From positions 231,001 to 295,000 of the forward strand of contig VWND01000027.1 of NCBI GenBank assembly GCA_009599575.1: a stretch of DNA of 64,000 nt, read 5' to 3'. This document shows, piece after piece, positions 1-12,629 of this stretch. The first letter of the stretch is position 1. Every line of letters begins with the position of its first letter. The notes beneath the pieces are model-generated. The model ran no database searches. It had not been told where the DNA came from and saw only the letters and a list, made by a program, of their open reading frames with translations. The stretch is from Blumeriella jaapii (lineage: Eukaryota; Ascomycota; Leotiomycetes; Helotiales; Drepanopezizaceae). The translations under genes were made by a program, and so were the position numbers.

Positions 1-2290
1 TCTGGGTTCCTGCTCGCGGAAAAGCTATGAACATCATGTTCTCCAGCTGTAATGGTTTCAGTCACGATGTTGACCCTAACCCATTCTGTGGTCCGGATCC
101 GATGTGGAGAGATGTGTTAAATACGCATCAGACCCAGCCATTCCATGTTATGCTTGGCGGAGGAGATCAGGTTTACAACGATCGTGTGATGGAAGAGACA
201 GTCATCTTCAAGCAGTGGCTGGATATGAAGGACCCGCACCATAAGGAGAGAGTGCCCTTCACGCCCGAGCTTCAGCGTGAACTTGAGCTTTTCTACCTCA
301 ATCGCTACAGCATGTGGTTCTCACAGGGCTTATTTGGCGTAGCTGTCTCTCAGATCCCGATGGTCAACATTTTTGATGATCACGATATCATTGATGGTTT
401 CGGGTCATACCCTGACAGCTATATGCGTTCGCCGGTTTTCTCCGGGCTTGGATGTGTGGCATTCAAGTACTACATGCTTTTCCAGCACCAAAGCAGCATT
501 GATGAGGGAGAAGAAACTGAGCCAAGCTGGATCTTGGGTACTCAACCTGGGCCTTATATGAAAGAACTCAGCAGAAGTGTTTTCATGACACTTGGTCGCG
601 AGATTGCATTCTTGGGCCTTGATTGCCGAACCGAGAGGATGTATGATGAGATTGTGAGTGCTGAGACGTACCACAAGATATTCGACAGGCTCGAAAAAGA
701 CATTATCAAGGGCGAAACAAAACATTTGATTGTGTTGGTTGGTGTCCCGGTCGCTTATCCCAGACTCGTCTGGTTGGAAAACATGTAAGTCTTTCCGGAA
801 ACTAGTGAGAGCTGGCAGCTGATTTGGCATAGTCTCACATCGAGACTCATGGAGCCGGTCAAAGCCCTAAGTAGAGCCGGTTTCCTCGGCAAGAAGCTGC
901 TCAACCACATGGATGGCGGAGTGGAAATTCTTGACGATCTTGACGATCACTGGACGGCGAAGCATCATAAAGAGGAACGCAATTGGTTTATACAAGAGCT
1001 TCAAGACTTAGCTGCTATGAAGTCTGTCCGTGTTACACTACTTGGGTATGTCCTCAACTCCCGAATCCTGCTTCCGGCTGCTGACTGCTCAGGGGTGACG
1101 TACACCTTGGTGCCATCGGACAGTTCTATTCGAATCCTAAACTTGGACTTCCCAAAGACAAGGACTTCCGCTACATGCCCAGTGTCATATCTTCAGCGAT
1201 TGTGAACTCGCCTCCACCGGAAGCTCTAGCTGATCTTTTAAACAAGCGAAACAAGGTGCATCATCTTGATGCAGATACGGACGAGGACATGATTCCCATC
1301 TTTACACACGACGTTAACGGGAAACCGAGGAACAACAAGCGTCTTCTCAATCGCAGAAATTGGTGTTCGATCCGCCAATACGACCCAGAGCTATCCCCTC
1401 CGCCAACTCCACAGACAGATGGTCCACCTTCGCCTCCCCCGCGCGGTGGCATCATGCGTAGACTATCTTCGCGCGGCCCAAGCTACCGTCCCGAATCTTC
1501 GGCTCCACCACCGGGCACTGGTGTCTTCAGAAGACGACAAACCAGCGGACCACCCATCTCAAGTCCCGGTTTCTTCGCCCGCCGCGGCTCGACCTCCCGT
1601 CGCGCCTCTACGAGCTCCGAACGTCCGGCAAGCGTCCTGAGCAGGACCCTGTCACTAACCCGCAAGGACTTTGTGCCGGCCAACCTCTTCCGCCGCACCA
1701 GCAAGCGGCGCAAGCCCGATTCAGGCGGCATAAACGGCTACGGCGCGTCCAGCGACGAAGAAGACTCTTACACTTCCTCTCCCAAGGCCTACCGCTCCGG
1801 CCTTCGTGGCGGCAGTGGTGGTCACTCTCCCAACATGGACGAGGGCTACTTCCCAGCCATGCCAGCTCCCACCGCGCGCGTCGCTACCAACCCCATATCA
1901 CAAGCGCCTACTTCTGTAGCAGGCAGTGACGTTCAACAGGGCTTGCAGAGAATGAGGTTCCACCGGACGCCGACTGGCATGTCGGCCAAGCAGTTGAAGA
2001 AGATGCCACAGAACGTTAATCTCGAGGGCGGACTGGACGTGTGTTTGAACATGGAGATCAACCCGAAGGATCCAGCGGGGATTACGATGCCGTATCGGCT
2101 GCTGGTGCCGAGGCTTTGGCACGAGGAGCCGCCCGCTCGCGTCGGGGGGAGTCGGGAAGGAGATCGGGATCGGAGTGAAGACAGAGGTAGCTTCGAGAGC
2201 GACAGTGAGAGAAGTGAACGAGCGGCGCAGGGGAAACGGAGTCGGTGGAAGAAATTTGCGGGGAAGGGGGGGAGGGAGAGGGAGGTGTGA
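1..2290 (+). CDS. PhoD-like phosphatase domain protein (5' end outside window)
   Basis: Exons 1-784, 833-1045 and 1093-2290; both introns are GT-AG (48 and 47 bases) and the phases close. The frame is open to the window edge, so the true start lies upstream. Visible PhoD/calcineurin-like metal-site motifs are GGGDQVYND, FDDHDIIDGFGSYPD and, across the second splice junction, GGDVHLGAIGQFY, which carries the DxH metal ligands. The family is binuclear metal phosphatases or phosphodiesterases; fungal members of this type are usually large proteins of unknown substrate. The last 300 residues are low-complexity, rich in Ser, Pro and Arg, and look disordered and phosphorylatable. The C-terminal tail after about base 2040 has a short conserved-looking stretch (NMEINPKDPAGITMPYRLL) before a charged end. 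No signal peptide can be judged. The family is sure; the substrate is unknown. Confidence 0.88.
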
Positions 2291-2610
2291 TGCAGAAGGG
2301 CGCGATTGGTAATGAGGACCGGGGATATGATGGGATTAATGGGGAGGCTGTGAGTGAGTGGGGAGGCATGGGACGAAGCGACATTCTTATGTCTCTGTTT
2401 TTGGATGAGCGCGCGCGCAAAAATGAGCATTTTGACGAAGTATTTATACCCTTTCGTACGTACGTACCTGCTCGTTCTCTAATTGTTTTTTTCTCGCTGT
2501 TGTTGTTGAATATGAAGGAAGGAAAGAAGGGAGGAAGGAATGAAAGAATTGAAAGAATTAAAAGGGTGTGTGCTGCTTTCATTGAGTCCGTGATGAATGA
2601 TGATGACCAA

Positions 2611-2641
2611 GGGGGGGGGGTGTGGTGGGGGGGGGGGGGGG
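2611..2641. repeat. Poly-G tracts G10 and G15
   Basis: Two G runs separated by TGTGGT. Tracts like this are prone to length errors in sequencing and can form G-quadruplexes. Confidence 0.9.
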
Positions 2642-3047
2642 TGTGTTCTTTCTTTTTTTTTACTTTTAGCGAGGTCGGTAGTCCATCGTCTAGCTCTCTT
2701 TTCTTTCGCCCCCTTGTTCTTGTCTTGGTCTCGTACTTCCGCAAGAGATGAATGACAGAGGTGGGTGCGAGCGAGAGAGGGAGGGAGGGCAAAGAAACAA
2801 GGGAGAGGGCAGGGAGGCAAGGAAATCCAAGTTAGCGTGCATTCCTGAGCTGATGGCTGGGGCGATTGTTGTTGATCGCATGTTGATGCGATTTAGTTTG
2901 ATGGGAGCCCGCGGTGACCTTTGTCTCTTCTTTCTTGCGTTCTTGCTTGCGCCCTTCGAGTTGGAATTTTGCTCTCTCGTTTCGTTTCGGTAGTCGACGT
3001 GCGCGCGAGCGAGAAGGAGTGAGAGCACCAACGTTGAACTTGAATTT

Positions 3048-3083
3048 GGAACTGGAACTGGAACTGGAACTGGAACTGGAACT
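3048..3083 (+). repeat. Hexamer microsatellite (GGAACT)6
   Basis: Six perfect tandem copies, preceded by degenerate copies. It lies about 75 bases before the ATG at 3157. Confidence 0.9.
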
Positions 3084-3156
3084 GGGAGTGAGAGCGGCGT
3101 CTGGACGTACGGACCTGGAGAGGGAGAAGAAGACAGGAGAAAGGAGAAAGGAGAAA

Positions 3157-5709
3157 ATGGGCACGAAAAATAGATCTGCGCAAACGAAGAGAGGGGGGGC
3201 GAAGGAGAGGGAGAGTTGGTCGACGGTTACCGATAATGGGACGAACGCTGCTGTCACGGCGGAAAAGGGTCCACGCGTGGATGCCGCCGCTGCTGTTGAC
3301 GAGCTTGGAGATGATACCGAGCCGCAGGAGCACGACGAGAAGGCCGAGGAGTGCGGAGATCAGGATCAGACGGTGGTGCCCGAGGTTGGTGAGTCTCTTG
3401 AGCCTGCGCCTGAGACCGAGGATTTGGGTTTCACTGGGCTGGCTGTTGATAGCGAGGAAAAGAAGACATCGGCTGAGGTGGAGCCGTTGAGGCTCGGGGC
3501 GCCGAAGATGGTTGTTGGAACGGGAGAGGACGTAGAGGTGGAGGTGGAGAGGAAGAGCCTGAGCGGATTCGAGGAGTGGAAGAGGAAACGCTCGTCGGTT
3601 GGTCCTGTAGCTGAGGCTGAGGAGCGCAAGAAGAGCGCTGAAGTACCGCCGTTGAGGCTTGGGAAGAAGAAAGAGGAGGGAGAGGAGAACAAGAGGCTGG
3701 TAATGGGTCTGAGCGGATTCGAGGAGTGGAAGAGGAAACGCTCGTCGGTTGGTCCTTTAGCTGAGGCTGAGGAGCGCAAGAAGAGCGCTGAAGTACCACC
3801 GTTGAGGCTTGGGAAGAAGAAAGCGGAGGAGGTGGGGGAGGGAGGGATTGCGGGTTTGGGTCGATGGGAGGAGGAGGAGAGGGATGGGGAGAGTGGCCTG
3901 GAAGATGTTGGGGCTGCGATTTCTGGCCAAAAGAAAGAGAAACGGGGGAAACCGAAGGACATTCTCATCCCGCCCAAGAAGCTGTTTGAGTCCACGGATG
4001 AGGGCGGCCTTGATGGGGGGCTCTTGTCGAGGTCGGTAGGTGCTGGTCTTTCCGGTTGGGAGTTGAGAGAGTTTTTGCTGATCGTAGTAGGCTGGGTGTC
4101 CTGTTGCTATCAAGATCGTCGTTGATGCGGAGACATATCTTCATCGTACGTATCGAGGAGGCTTGCCATTTCATCTCTTCAGTCCACCTGCCCTGGAGGC
4201 GCCGCGAAGATACCCCGAGCTAGAAAAGCAAAACTGCTAACACCTCGTTGTGTAGGGGTCGACAAGGCTCGCAAACGTAAGAGCGAGACGTTCCCCGAGG
4301 CACTGATCGTCGACAATCGAGCTTCAGCAAAGCGTTTCTCCCGCGTAATGGCCCATCTCGACGAAGCCAGATGCAACCCCGCGAGCCCATCATCGCCCCT
4401 CGACGGCGACGAGTCTGACCACACGCCGGCCCTGGTCGACAAGATTCCCGAGTTCCTCAACGCGGAGTTCGGCGAGTGCTACGCAGTGTGCCAGCAGCTC
4501 GTCGACGACCGCATGGCGGGCCTGGACGACGTGGCGCCGTCCGACATCCGCGGTCTCTGCGCCGAGGTCATGAGCTGGTACCGTAAGATGGCGATGGCGG
4601 ACAGAGACGGCGAGCAGGATTTCTCCAAGGCAGACAGGAAGACGAGGGTCCGGGAGAGGCAGATGCGCCTCTTGCTGGACAGGATGTTTGCCGGCTTTGC
4701 GCAGTATCACGGCACCCTGAGGCAGTCGGTGCTGGAGGAGCCGCCGTTGGCTGGCTACAGGAGGATTAGGGAGGCTCTCCTAGACTCTGCTGAAAGGGTT
4801 CGAGGCTTGCTCCCAGATATCGGGGGCTCGTCGAGGTTGCAGAAGATACTTGCAACGTTGGTAGTGGCTTTGGTGTTTAGCGCGGCGGCTAACTGGGTCC
4901 TGTCTACCTGGATGCCGTGGGTGCTGTCTCGCGTCAACGGCGAGGTGCCGAAAGCCTCTGAGTTCCCAGGTTACCAGTCCAAGAATGATATCGAGTCGTG
5001 GAAGCGCTCACTTAGGGCGCACGAAGAGAACGTCAGAGCCACCAGGCAGTCTTACGACGCGGCCAGTACCAACGCCAGCACCGTTCTCAGCGGCCTATAC
5101 AAGCTCACCGGCAACTTCACCTCCGAGATACGAAGCCTGGCGCTGCAATCCCTGTGGTCCAGCTTGGCAGCGATAATTCCATTCGCCCAAGTCTTCGGCA
5201 TGGCTCCGTCCACAAACACGCAGGAGGTGATCAAGACCACGGCCTGCAGATACCTGGACGAGATCGGGCTCCTGACGGCACGGATTCCTCCCTCGAGACG
5301 CACGTTGCAGAGCGCGCTTGATAGTCTCGATGCGAGCGTTGCCGCTCTCCACAACGGCGGCGATGAACGGTCTGGGTTTCTGTTTGATCTCGCGCAGACG
5401 CGTCTCTTCCGTCGCTGGCGCAGCCCTGTACCCGAGTCCAAGAACGATTGTCTGACGGGCTCCAAGGCAAAAATGATGGGGTCGGTTAAAGATGAGATAG
5501 ACAAGATGCGCAAGAGGGCCGAGGAGGGCGTGTTGAGGGTGTATGGGGAGGTTGAGAGCTGGGAGGGACTTGTTCTCAGAAGCGTCCAAGAGGGTATTGA
5601 GGGGCGCAAGAGCTGGTGGAGAGTTCTTGGGACTTTGGAGAGGGCCGGAAAGATGTTGGAGAGAGAGACCAAGGGGGGTTTGGGAGGATTTGAGGAAGAG
5701 CTGTTGTAG
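3157..5709 (+). CDS. Unrecognised single-pass membrane protein with duplicated N-terminal module
   Basis: My model is 3157-4035, 4091-4145 and 4256-5709, giving 795 residues. Intron 1 is GTAGGT...TAG. Intron 2 is GTACGT...TAG with a textbook GCTAAC branch site. The two reading frames join in phase only with the 55-base middle exon. The start is the first ATG in an open frame. The N-terminal third is acidic/basic and low-complexity; a unit of about 40 residues (LSGFEEWKRKRSSVGP...) occurs twice in tandem near bases 3559-3670 and 3709-3820, with a shorter cousin of its EVEPLRLG end near 3475. The C-terminal half is mostly helical, with one hydrophobic segment (about 4845-4925) that should cross a membrane once, followed by helices with many charged residues. 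I do not recognise a family. Splitting it into two genes at about 4.1 kb is the main alternative model. Confidence 0.68.
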
Positions 5710-6372
5710 GCGTAGGTTGGTTGGTTGAGGAGGGAGGTAGTGTTGTTCTTTTAAGCGAGTGCCGGGCTCCTGTTTCTGCGGCCTAGTAGACCTTCTTAAA
5801 ACCTTCTTAGAGCGCTTGAGGTTAGAGTCCGATTAATGCCGTTCGTTACCTATTGCTTCCGAGTTAACTACACCGGGAATTTAAGAGCTGAAGGCATTTA
5901 TACGTCACGTGTCTGCCGGTTCTTGTAGTGGGTTTTTAGGGGAGATGTTTGCGGAGTCAACGAACGATACATCGTGATGAAGCGATAAGATGATGACTAG
6001 GGAAGCTCTCTAGAGTGATTCTTGTTATGCTTAGCCGATTGGACGGTCCAAGCAAAAAGTGTGATGGAACGTTTTCTAAATAGAGAATCAGTGCCAGAAT
6101 CTTGCGGTCAGAGATTGTGAAAAATAGCAAGCTCATCCATCTACTGATCTTCCAATGGAAAACATGAGAAAATCAGAGCTTTTGTGATGTCTCTTGCAGG
6201 CTGGCGCCCAGTGACCTACAGCCCATAAAGTACAAACCTCACTTTCCGTCATCGGTCGCGCCTTGTGAAAGTGCTATCCATCTACGAATATACCGCTGTT
6301 CAATGCCATGCCGCCGTCTATCCCGAAAACCCGCACCGAAACGCCAGAAAGCCCAGAACCCGAGGGCGTGTA
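5710..6372. other. Convergent spacer, no gene seen
   Basis: This is the 3' spacer between the plus-strand gene ending at 5709 and the minus-strand APRT gene ending at 6373. I see no repeat or conserved frame. Confidence 0.6.
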
Positions 6373-7255
6373 TCATTTTGTATCGTCCGAGAGGAGGGTC
6401 ATGACAGGAGCCGTCAACTTGTCCCGGCCCTTCAAGAAGTCGAGTTCGAGAATGAAGAGGAAGCCAATCAGATTGCCCCCGACTTGCTGCACAAGCTTGC
6501 CTGCTGCTTCCGCAGAACCCCCTGATGAATCCGAGTTAGTTGTGTTTCTATACACTCGACCGGACGGCAAGACACCCACCCGTTGCGATGATATCGTCCA
6601 CCACCAACACGTTCTGGCCCTTCTTGATGCCGTCCTTCTGCATCTCGAAGAAATCCTGCCCGTACTCCTTGACGTACGCGGCCTTCTCGCAGGCGCCGGG
6701 AAGCTTGCCCGCCTTGCGGACAGGAGCAAAGCCGGCGCCGATTCGGAGGGCCAGGCTGGGGCCGAAGAGGAAGCCCCGGGCGTCGAGACCGACAATCACA
6801 TCGGGCTTGAGGCCGAAGTGCAGGATCTGCAGCTCGAGGGCGCGGATCAGCGTGGTGTGGGCGGCGTGGTCGGCGAAGAGAGGGAGGATATCGACGAAGA
6901 CTACGCCTGGTTGGGGGAAGTCGTCGTAGCTTCGCAGAGAGGCGTGCAGCGTCCTCTTCGTACTGGCGACTGATGGACACGAGCAGAGTCAGCATGTCTC
7001 GAACACACGGCTCCCGCACCGCAGACAACGCACGTCCGAGAACACTTCGAGGCGAGGAGCGTCGGAGGGCAGTGGATCCATCTTCGGCGGATGGACTGGC
7101 CGCGGCACCCAGCGACAGACAGAGAGCAGACTTACGTTCGGAGGCACGGCGGCAGCGGAGGAGGACTGGGGCTCATGTCGCGAGGCATCGTCCGTACTGG
7201 CAGCGGCAGCGGCAGCGGTGCTTGGAGGAGCCACGGCGGATGGTTGGGCAGACAT
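6373..7255 (-). CDS. apt1: Adenine phosphoribosyltransferase
   Basis: It salvages adenine with PRPP to AMP in the cytosol. Exons on the minus strand are 7255-7136, about 6969-6580 and 6521-6373. The last intron (6579-6522, GTGGGT...CAG) closes perfectly inside the PRPP-binding loop VVDDIIATGG, restoring IATGGSAEAAGK. Upstream, FPQPGVVFVDI and GLDARGFLFGP match the family's N-terminal hood and core. The first junction is not clean: exon 1 (40 codons from MSAQPS, Ala-rich) ends at a good GTAAGT donor in phase 0, but the nearest CAG acceptor (exon from 6969) leaves the frame one base short. An AAG acceptor giving an exon from 6955 would keep it, as would one missing base in exon 1. Family identity is sure; the first 45 residues are not. 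Confidence 0.88.
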
Positions 7256-10200
7256 CGTGGAAAGGAAAGAAAAAAGGGAGACGAGGCGGGTTGGGTGGTG
7301 AAGTAGGGGAAGATCTGGCACTGTATCTGGCACTGTACTGTATGTACAGTAAATGGCTAGAGATGCAACGAGAAAAAAAATCCCGGGATACGGTGGGGGG
7401 CCGACGACGACAGGACGGGCGATAGCGGGGTATTACTGACCCAAAGGGCACACGAAATCTTATTCGCACTGCCGGGTGAAGGTTAAGGCAAGTTGTACAG
7501 TAATAAGTATTAATATTTCGGGATATCGCGGCACCCATGAGGTGCTGTGTCGGCAACCATGTCATTGTTGACTTTTACGACTCTTTACCGAGGGCAACAT
7601 GGCATCGAGCGTTTTATCCGCCTATCATCCAAGTGCAGCTCGGCCGCGTCGATTTGGTCTCACATGCGTACATATGATCTATCTCTACCTTATCTACCTG
7701 ATCTACTCTGTTTGTACTACTATGTACGACTATGTATGTACATACTTAGTACAAACAGACAGATACAGACTGATACAGACAGACACACTTCACAGACACA
7801 ACACCATCACATCCCATCCCACTTTCACCAAAGTCTAGAACCACGCCGACCCCATCTCCCCATCTCCCCACACCCCAGCCTCCGCAACCCCTTCGATTCT
7901 CGCATCGCCCTTCCGAGTTGGTTACACTGACCAGCGTGCACATCTTCGTCCGATCTCGTCGAGCCCTACACACGCTAGCTGCATGGCAAACGATGCAGGC
8001 CGTGGCTTCATGCTGAAGATGCTCCTTCTGTATGCTTGCGGATCGACGCGACCTCGGCCACCTCCGCGATAGCCATTCATCCGCTCTTCACGTTACCGGT
8101 GATGGTACTCCCCCGTCCCCCATGAGAGGGCAGAGAATGGAGCGTGAGAGTTGGGCGCAAGGGGCTGAGACGACTTTGACTTTCTGCTTGCGGAGGACGA
8201 CTTGCCTTTGCTCCCGCTGCTTGCTTCGTGATTCGCCCCTCCGCGAGAACCTTCAACCATGATGTTACGTACCTAAGCTTTCCGCTGTACTGTACAGTAA
8301 GGAGTTTCTCAATTGCGAAAGCTGGAGAGCGTCAGAGGAGAAAAGCTAGCGTGCGAGCGAGCTCACCGCAACTCCGGGTAGTCTTTCCTTTTCCGGCCTA
8401 GGTCTGTTGGTTCTTCGTCAACGAATAGCTCACTCGATTGCAATACAGCTCCGAAGGGACGCTTGGATGCGAGTCCAACCGCAGCGAGGAGAGGATTGCA
8501 GAAACGGGAAAGAGCATAAACGTATCATGTTGGCGGTCTATATGAATAAAACAGTTCTCAGATGAGCGACCGAATATCCCACCAGAGGCCTGACAGCCTA
8601 GCGCTTCCCGAGTACGGAAGTCCCTCTGCACCACCATCTTGACCGACCAAATGTTACCTAGGTACAGTACAGTAAGGTAGAGAGAAGTAAACTCTACGAG
8701 CTGATGGCAACTTGCAAGAACCGCCAAGACAAGGTGAATATCCAGAGGTTCTGAGATGATGTGGGGGGTTGTAGGTGGTGTGAGGCAGACCCAATCGGCT
8801 ACTCCTTTGAACCACAGAGTAAGTTGTTGCAAGATGTTGCAGTGCGAGTCCTGGGAGAGTATTTGTCAAGCATGAACAGAATGATTAGAGAGATTTGCGA
8901 GACGACACCTATACATAGGTGCCCCCCGCTACATATGTAATGTACTGTACTAATTTTCCCAAAAAGTTTCGAACTGTTGTGCAGTAGAGCAGGCCTCGCC
9001 TCCTCACTACTTACATCTTCCAAGACTTTTCACATGGAGAAATAGATAGGGAGGGAGGGAGAGAAGGAAGGGGAGGGGGAGGTTTTGATCTTGTGTAAAA
9101 ACCTTGCGTTTATGGCAGGTAGCCCTCGAGATTATTCTACTGTACAAGTACAGTATGTACACGACTTCCGTGCTGACTTCCACATAGTCATGCAAGCAGA
9201 GACACAACTGGCAGGCAGTATTTACTCCGGTTGTAAGAGAGTTGTCGCTTTGTTTCAGCTTAGTTTGAACGGCAAGCTCACCATTGAAGGTTTGCAAGTC
9301 TTGCCTTGTGCAATAGTAGGTGCTCATGCGCTAACAGGACAGCGTGTATTCAGACTCAGTTGATAGCTTGATTCGACATAGTCCAGACCCATCCATCTTC
9401 ATGCCTTCCTCAGCACTCGCCCAACATCGCATCAGGGCTTGTTGTACCTATATCCGTGTCACAGTCAGAGTGGCGTCTACAAGCCGCCGATGGAGTGTGT
9501 AGGCAGAAACAAGATTCCGAGGTTTATGATCAAGGCGAGGGAGCTTGACGGATCTACTGACCCGTGCTTGGGGTTTCCAAAAGATACTCAGAAAGGGTGG
9601 TCGGAAATGAGAAGGGGGGTAGGTATAGGAGACTTATTCGAGCAAGAGCAGGAAGGTGGAGAAGGGGAGGCTGGTATTGGAATGCCTTGGGCCAAATTGA
9701 TAGGTCAGTCTCGACGCGCATAACTGGACGGGTACATGCACCGAAATTCAAAAAAAAAAACCTGTGTCTTACAGAGATAGGATGATATTCAGAACAACTT
9801 CGGCCACTGCCAGCAACAAGCTGAGAAGTTTGAAAGAACCAGAGCCACGTGTGAATGGTACCCATAGGGCCTTGATGGGAAGGTGAATCATGTATCGAAC
9901 ACTTCGAACCGCTCTTTCAGGATTGGAAATCAAGAGCAGTAGATACGGAACGCGTGATTTATATACCGTCCAACGAAGAGGTGTCTAACGAAAGACCCTC
10001 GCACTCCCAATTCTCTAGAAGCGGCAGAATTGAGCTGTGGTCGGACGGACGAGATTGGCAATCGCTGCAGGAGCATGAATCACAGGAGATATGAAAAGGT
10101 GGGCGAGGACAGAGGCTTGAAGTCGAGTATGTAGGGCAAACTTCGAAAGAGGCAGGACAGACAATATCTGGAGAGGCTGTGGCTTGAGGGTTGTACTCCT

Positions 10201-10632
10201 CCGTGACCTACTGAGAGAGAATGAGGCTCAAGCCACTACCTCACTCACATGGCATGGCTGGCGCCATTGCTCAGCGACTTGGAGACTGGCCGTTCGGGAT
10301 ATTCTGAAGGAGATTGATCGAGTGTGAAGCCATGTTCAAGACAGGTTTGTGGGCAAAGCATCGAGCGTGAGGTGTTGGGGAGATATCAATAAGTGCCAGA
10401 TGCCATCAAATTTTGCAAAAAGTCCCTGCATGACTCGCCGAAACTACAGTTCTGCACAAATGTCTGTGTAGTCCAGATACAGTACGTGCCGAAGATAGCC
10501 CGTTGACGTGCCGACGTGTTCCCGAAATGTCGACGAGTCTCCTCATGAATCCGTAGATTCACTCTCCCCAGATGGCAGGGCTACGTCCATGACCAGTTTG
10601 TACATCTCCAAGACTCGCAGACAAGAGATGGA
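7256..10632. other. Gene-poor 3.4 kb spacer
   Basis: I find no frame with a recognisable domain or a credible splice structure. The notable content is palindromic TACTGTAC-like motifs (around 7325-7350, 8286-8300, 8660-8675, 8938-8950, 9140-9160) and GTAC/GTATGTAC-rich stretches at 7690-7755. Short unspliced frames exist but have no supporting signal. It holds the divergent upstream regions of APRT and of the membrane protein at 10633. Confidence 0.5.
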
Positions 10633-12629
10633 ATGCCGTCCTTCTTCAATTTCCAACAAGGCACCGAATCCCGCGCCCCTACATCCGAGGCCTCCCCTTT
10701 GCTGGGACGATTCCGCGCAGTCCCCGACGCGCAACGGCCAGCGAGAAAGAACAGCTTCCATGACTTGCTAGGGTCCTTCACCGGCAGAAGCCTGGGCGGC
10801 CGTTACAGCTTGCTATTGGGAAATGCTGGTGATGATGGGAATGCCGAGGGAGATGTGGCCGATCGGGAGGGTGTGGGAGCTTTAGAGAGATGGGCAAAGG
10901 TGCAAAGAGACCTGTGGCTGGAACCACAGCAGGCTGTTGTTGCAAAGGTCCTAGACAAATGGTGGACGAGATGGACTGTGCTTATGATTCTGCCTGCCGC
11001 TCTGGTGAGTCGTGTGCGTTGCTCGTGTTTATACTGGGAGCTGATGGTACATAGGCAGTGGCATGGTGTGCATTGCCATTTCCCCAATACACGTTACCCA
11101 ATGATGGCGAAGCGGACCATCTCAAGCTGTTGGCAAGCAAAGCTCCAGGTCACGGAGAAGCGCGGGTGGAGATAAACTTTTGGTTCTTCCTCTTGGTTTA
11201 CTATGGATTCTACATCACAGCACTGATGTGGGTTACGAAAGTGTTCAACATCTATAGCCTCAATTGGTAAGCAGCCCACGCACTGGAACATGCTCCGGAA
11301 CTTTGTCTAACCTTATCCAGGTGGCCAGAAAGTCTAGGGTTCCCCTTCACGGTCTCTGTCATTGCAGCTATATCGATAGCTGCTCCCATACCAATGTACT
11401 ACTTCCCCCAGCTCCGGCAGTATACGGAGCACAACACCGCTTGGATATGTTGGACCTTCTTCACCATGGCCATGCCACTAATATTAGCTTGTGGGATCCT
11501 GCTGAACCACGAGAGACACCTGGGGCTTCGGAATTCGCTCTCGGACACACAGCGAATCTTTACCTCATCTTGGTGGACTGGCGACACCGACACCTTCTCA
11601 GGGAGGGATCGTCCGCGGAGACCACAAGCGCAGCAGTCCATGTTTGATCCCACTGCATCTCTTGAAGTCGCTTTAGCCTCAGAGGGTAGTCGTGAGCGTG
11701 ACGCAAATCTTACCTTGCGAAAGAAATGGCTTCCAGCCAGTTTTGTGAGGTTCATCTGGTTCTGCACCGCTCTTTTTATAGCCATGATGGCTTATGTTCT
11801 TGGGGAGGCTTATGCAGAGATCTACCTCAGGACGCTCCCTCACGATACATTCCAAACGATCGTTTATGTGTATACGTGGGTTCTGACGGTCCATCTACTG
11901 GACGCCTTGACTGGCTGGATTTTGGGAGGAAACGAGGGCGAGAGGGTTGGAAGCTACCCCTTGGGCTGGATCTTCAAGCTGTATGTTCTCCTCACAGATC
12001 CCTGAAATATCGAACTAACACACATGAAGCTACTTCCTCCTGACGTACCAATCCTACGTTCGTGCTCTGTACGCCCGCCTGCGCTCCCCTCAGCAGTTCA
12101 TCCTGCTCCAGGTTCTCTCATCCAGCTTCCTCATCATTCTTGCACCCCTCACCATCTCCAAACCATTCCACTACGTCATGTCAATCCTCTCCATCAACGG
12201 ACAAACCCTTCGTGCCTACCAGAAATTCTGCGCTCGCAACATCTTCCTCCGGTCAGCCGCTGAGAACGTATCAATGCTTGCTTTCTTGGTTCCATCCTCG
12301 TGCTACACTACGGGACGAACAAGGATGTATATCCCTACTTCGCATTCGACCAGACGCCCTCAGGGGACGTCGGCGAGATTCCGGTTGGCGGTGGAGATGC
12401 GTACGATTTCGGTTTAACGTTCTACGCCTCCATCGTCACCTGGGCCTGCGAGATTGTCGCCGCGTGGATCGTGCGCCGGATCCTCTGGTACGGCTGGAAC
12501 GTCGACGTAACCGGCGAGGCGAAGCGGGATTTGGGGACGTGGCCCGAGCTGTTGCCCACAGGTGTAGTGGTCATGGTGCACGTGCTTCAGAACATGTTCT
12601 TTTCTATCGTGCGGCTGAAATTCCACTGA
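10633..12629 (+). CDS. Multi-pass membrane protein of unknown function (apparent one-base frameshift)
   Basis: Exons are 10633-11004, 11055-11266, 11321-11980 and 12030-12629. Introns of 50, 54 and 49 bases have GT donors, branch sites (TCTAAC, ACTAAC) and TAG, CAG and AAG acceptors; all junctions close in phase. The product would be about 615 residues: a polar N-terminus with a dileucine-like SPLLG motif, then about eight hydrophobic segments (from exon 1's end, FWFFLLVYYGFYITALMW, FPFTVSVIAAISIAAPI, the segment before NHERHLG, FIWFCTALFIAMMAYVLG, and others). The frame breaks near 12288: RSAAENVSMLAFL is in one frame and GSILVLHYGTNKDVYPYF continues in the next, as if one G were missing in TTGGTT. 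No consensus intron explains it. I do not recognise a family with certainty. A vacuolar or endomembrane location is only a guess. Confidence 0.75.

Larger units (their letters stand above)
2291..3156. other. Spacer with G tracts and a hexamer repeat
   Basis: There is no supportable gene. It holds two G homopolymers (10 at 2611-2620 and 15 at 2627-2641), long purine-rich stretches, and six perfect copies of GGAACT at 3048-3083. The last part is probably the 5' leader of the gene starting at 3157, since the frame stays open upstream but has no ATG. Confidence 0.6.

Noticed and set aside
2082..2792. Long Ser/Pro/His-rich minus-strand frame
   Set aside because: It is the complement of purine-rich spacer and of the PhoD gene's charged tail.
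8398..8832. 144-codon open frame on the minus strand
   Set aside because: No recognisable domain, non-fungal-like composition, and it overlaps TACTGTAC repeats; such length is expected by chance in a 3.4 kb spacer.
12212..12264. Intron that would rejoin the frame of the membrane protein
   Set aside because: It would use a GTGCCT donor and GAG acceptor and remove a well-formed stretch; a one-base loss near 12288 explains the break better.
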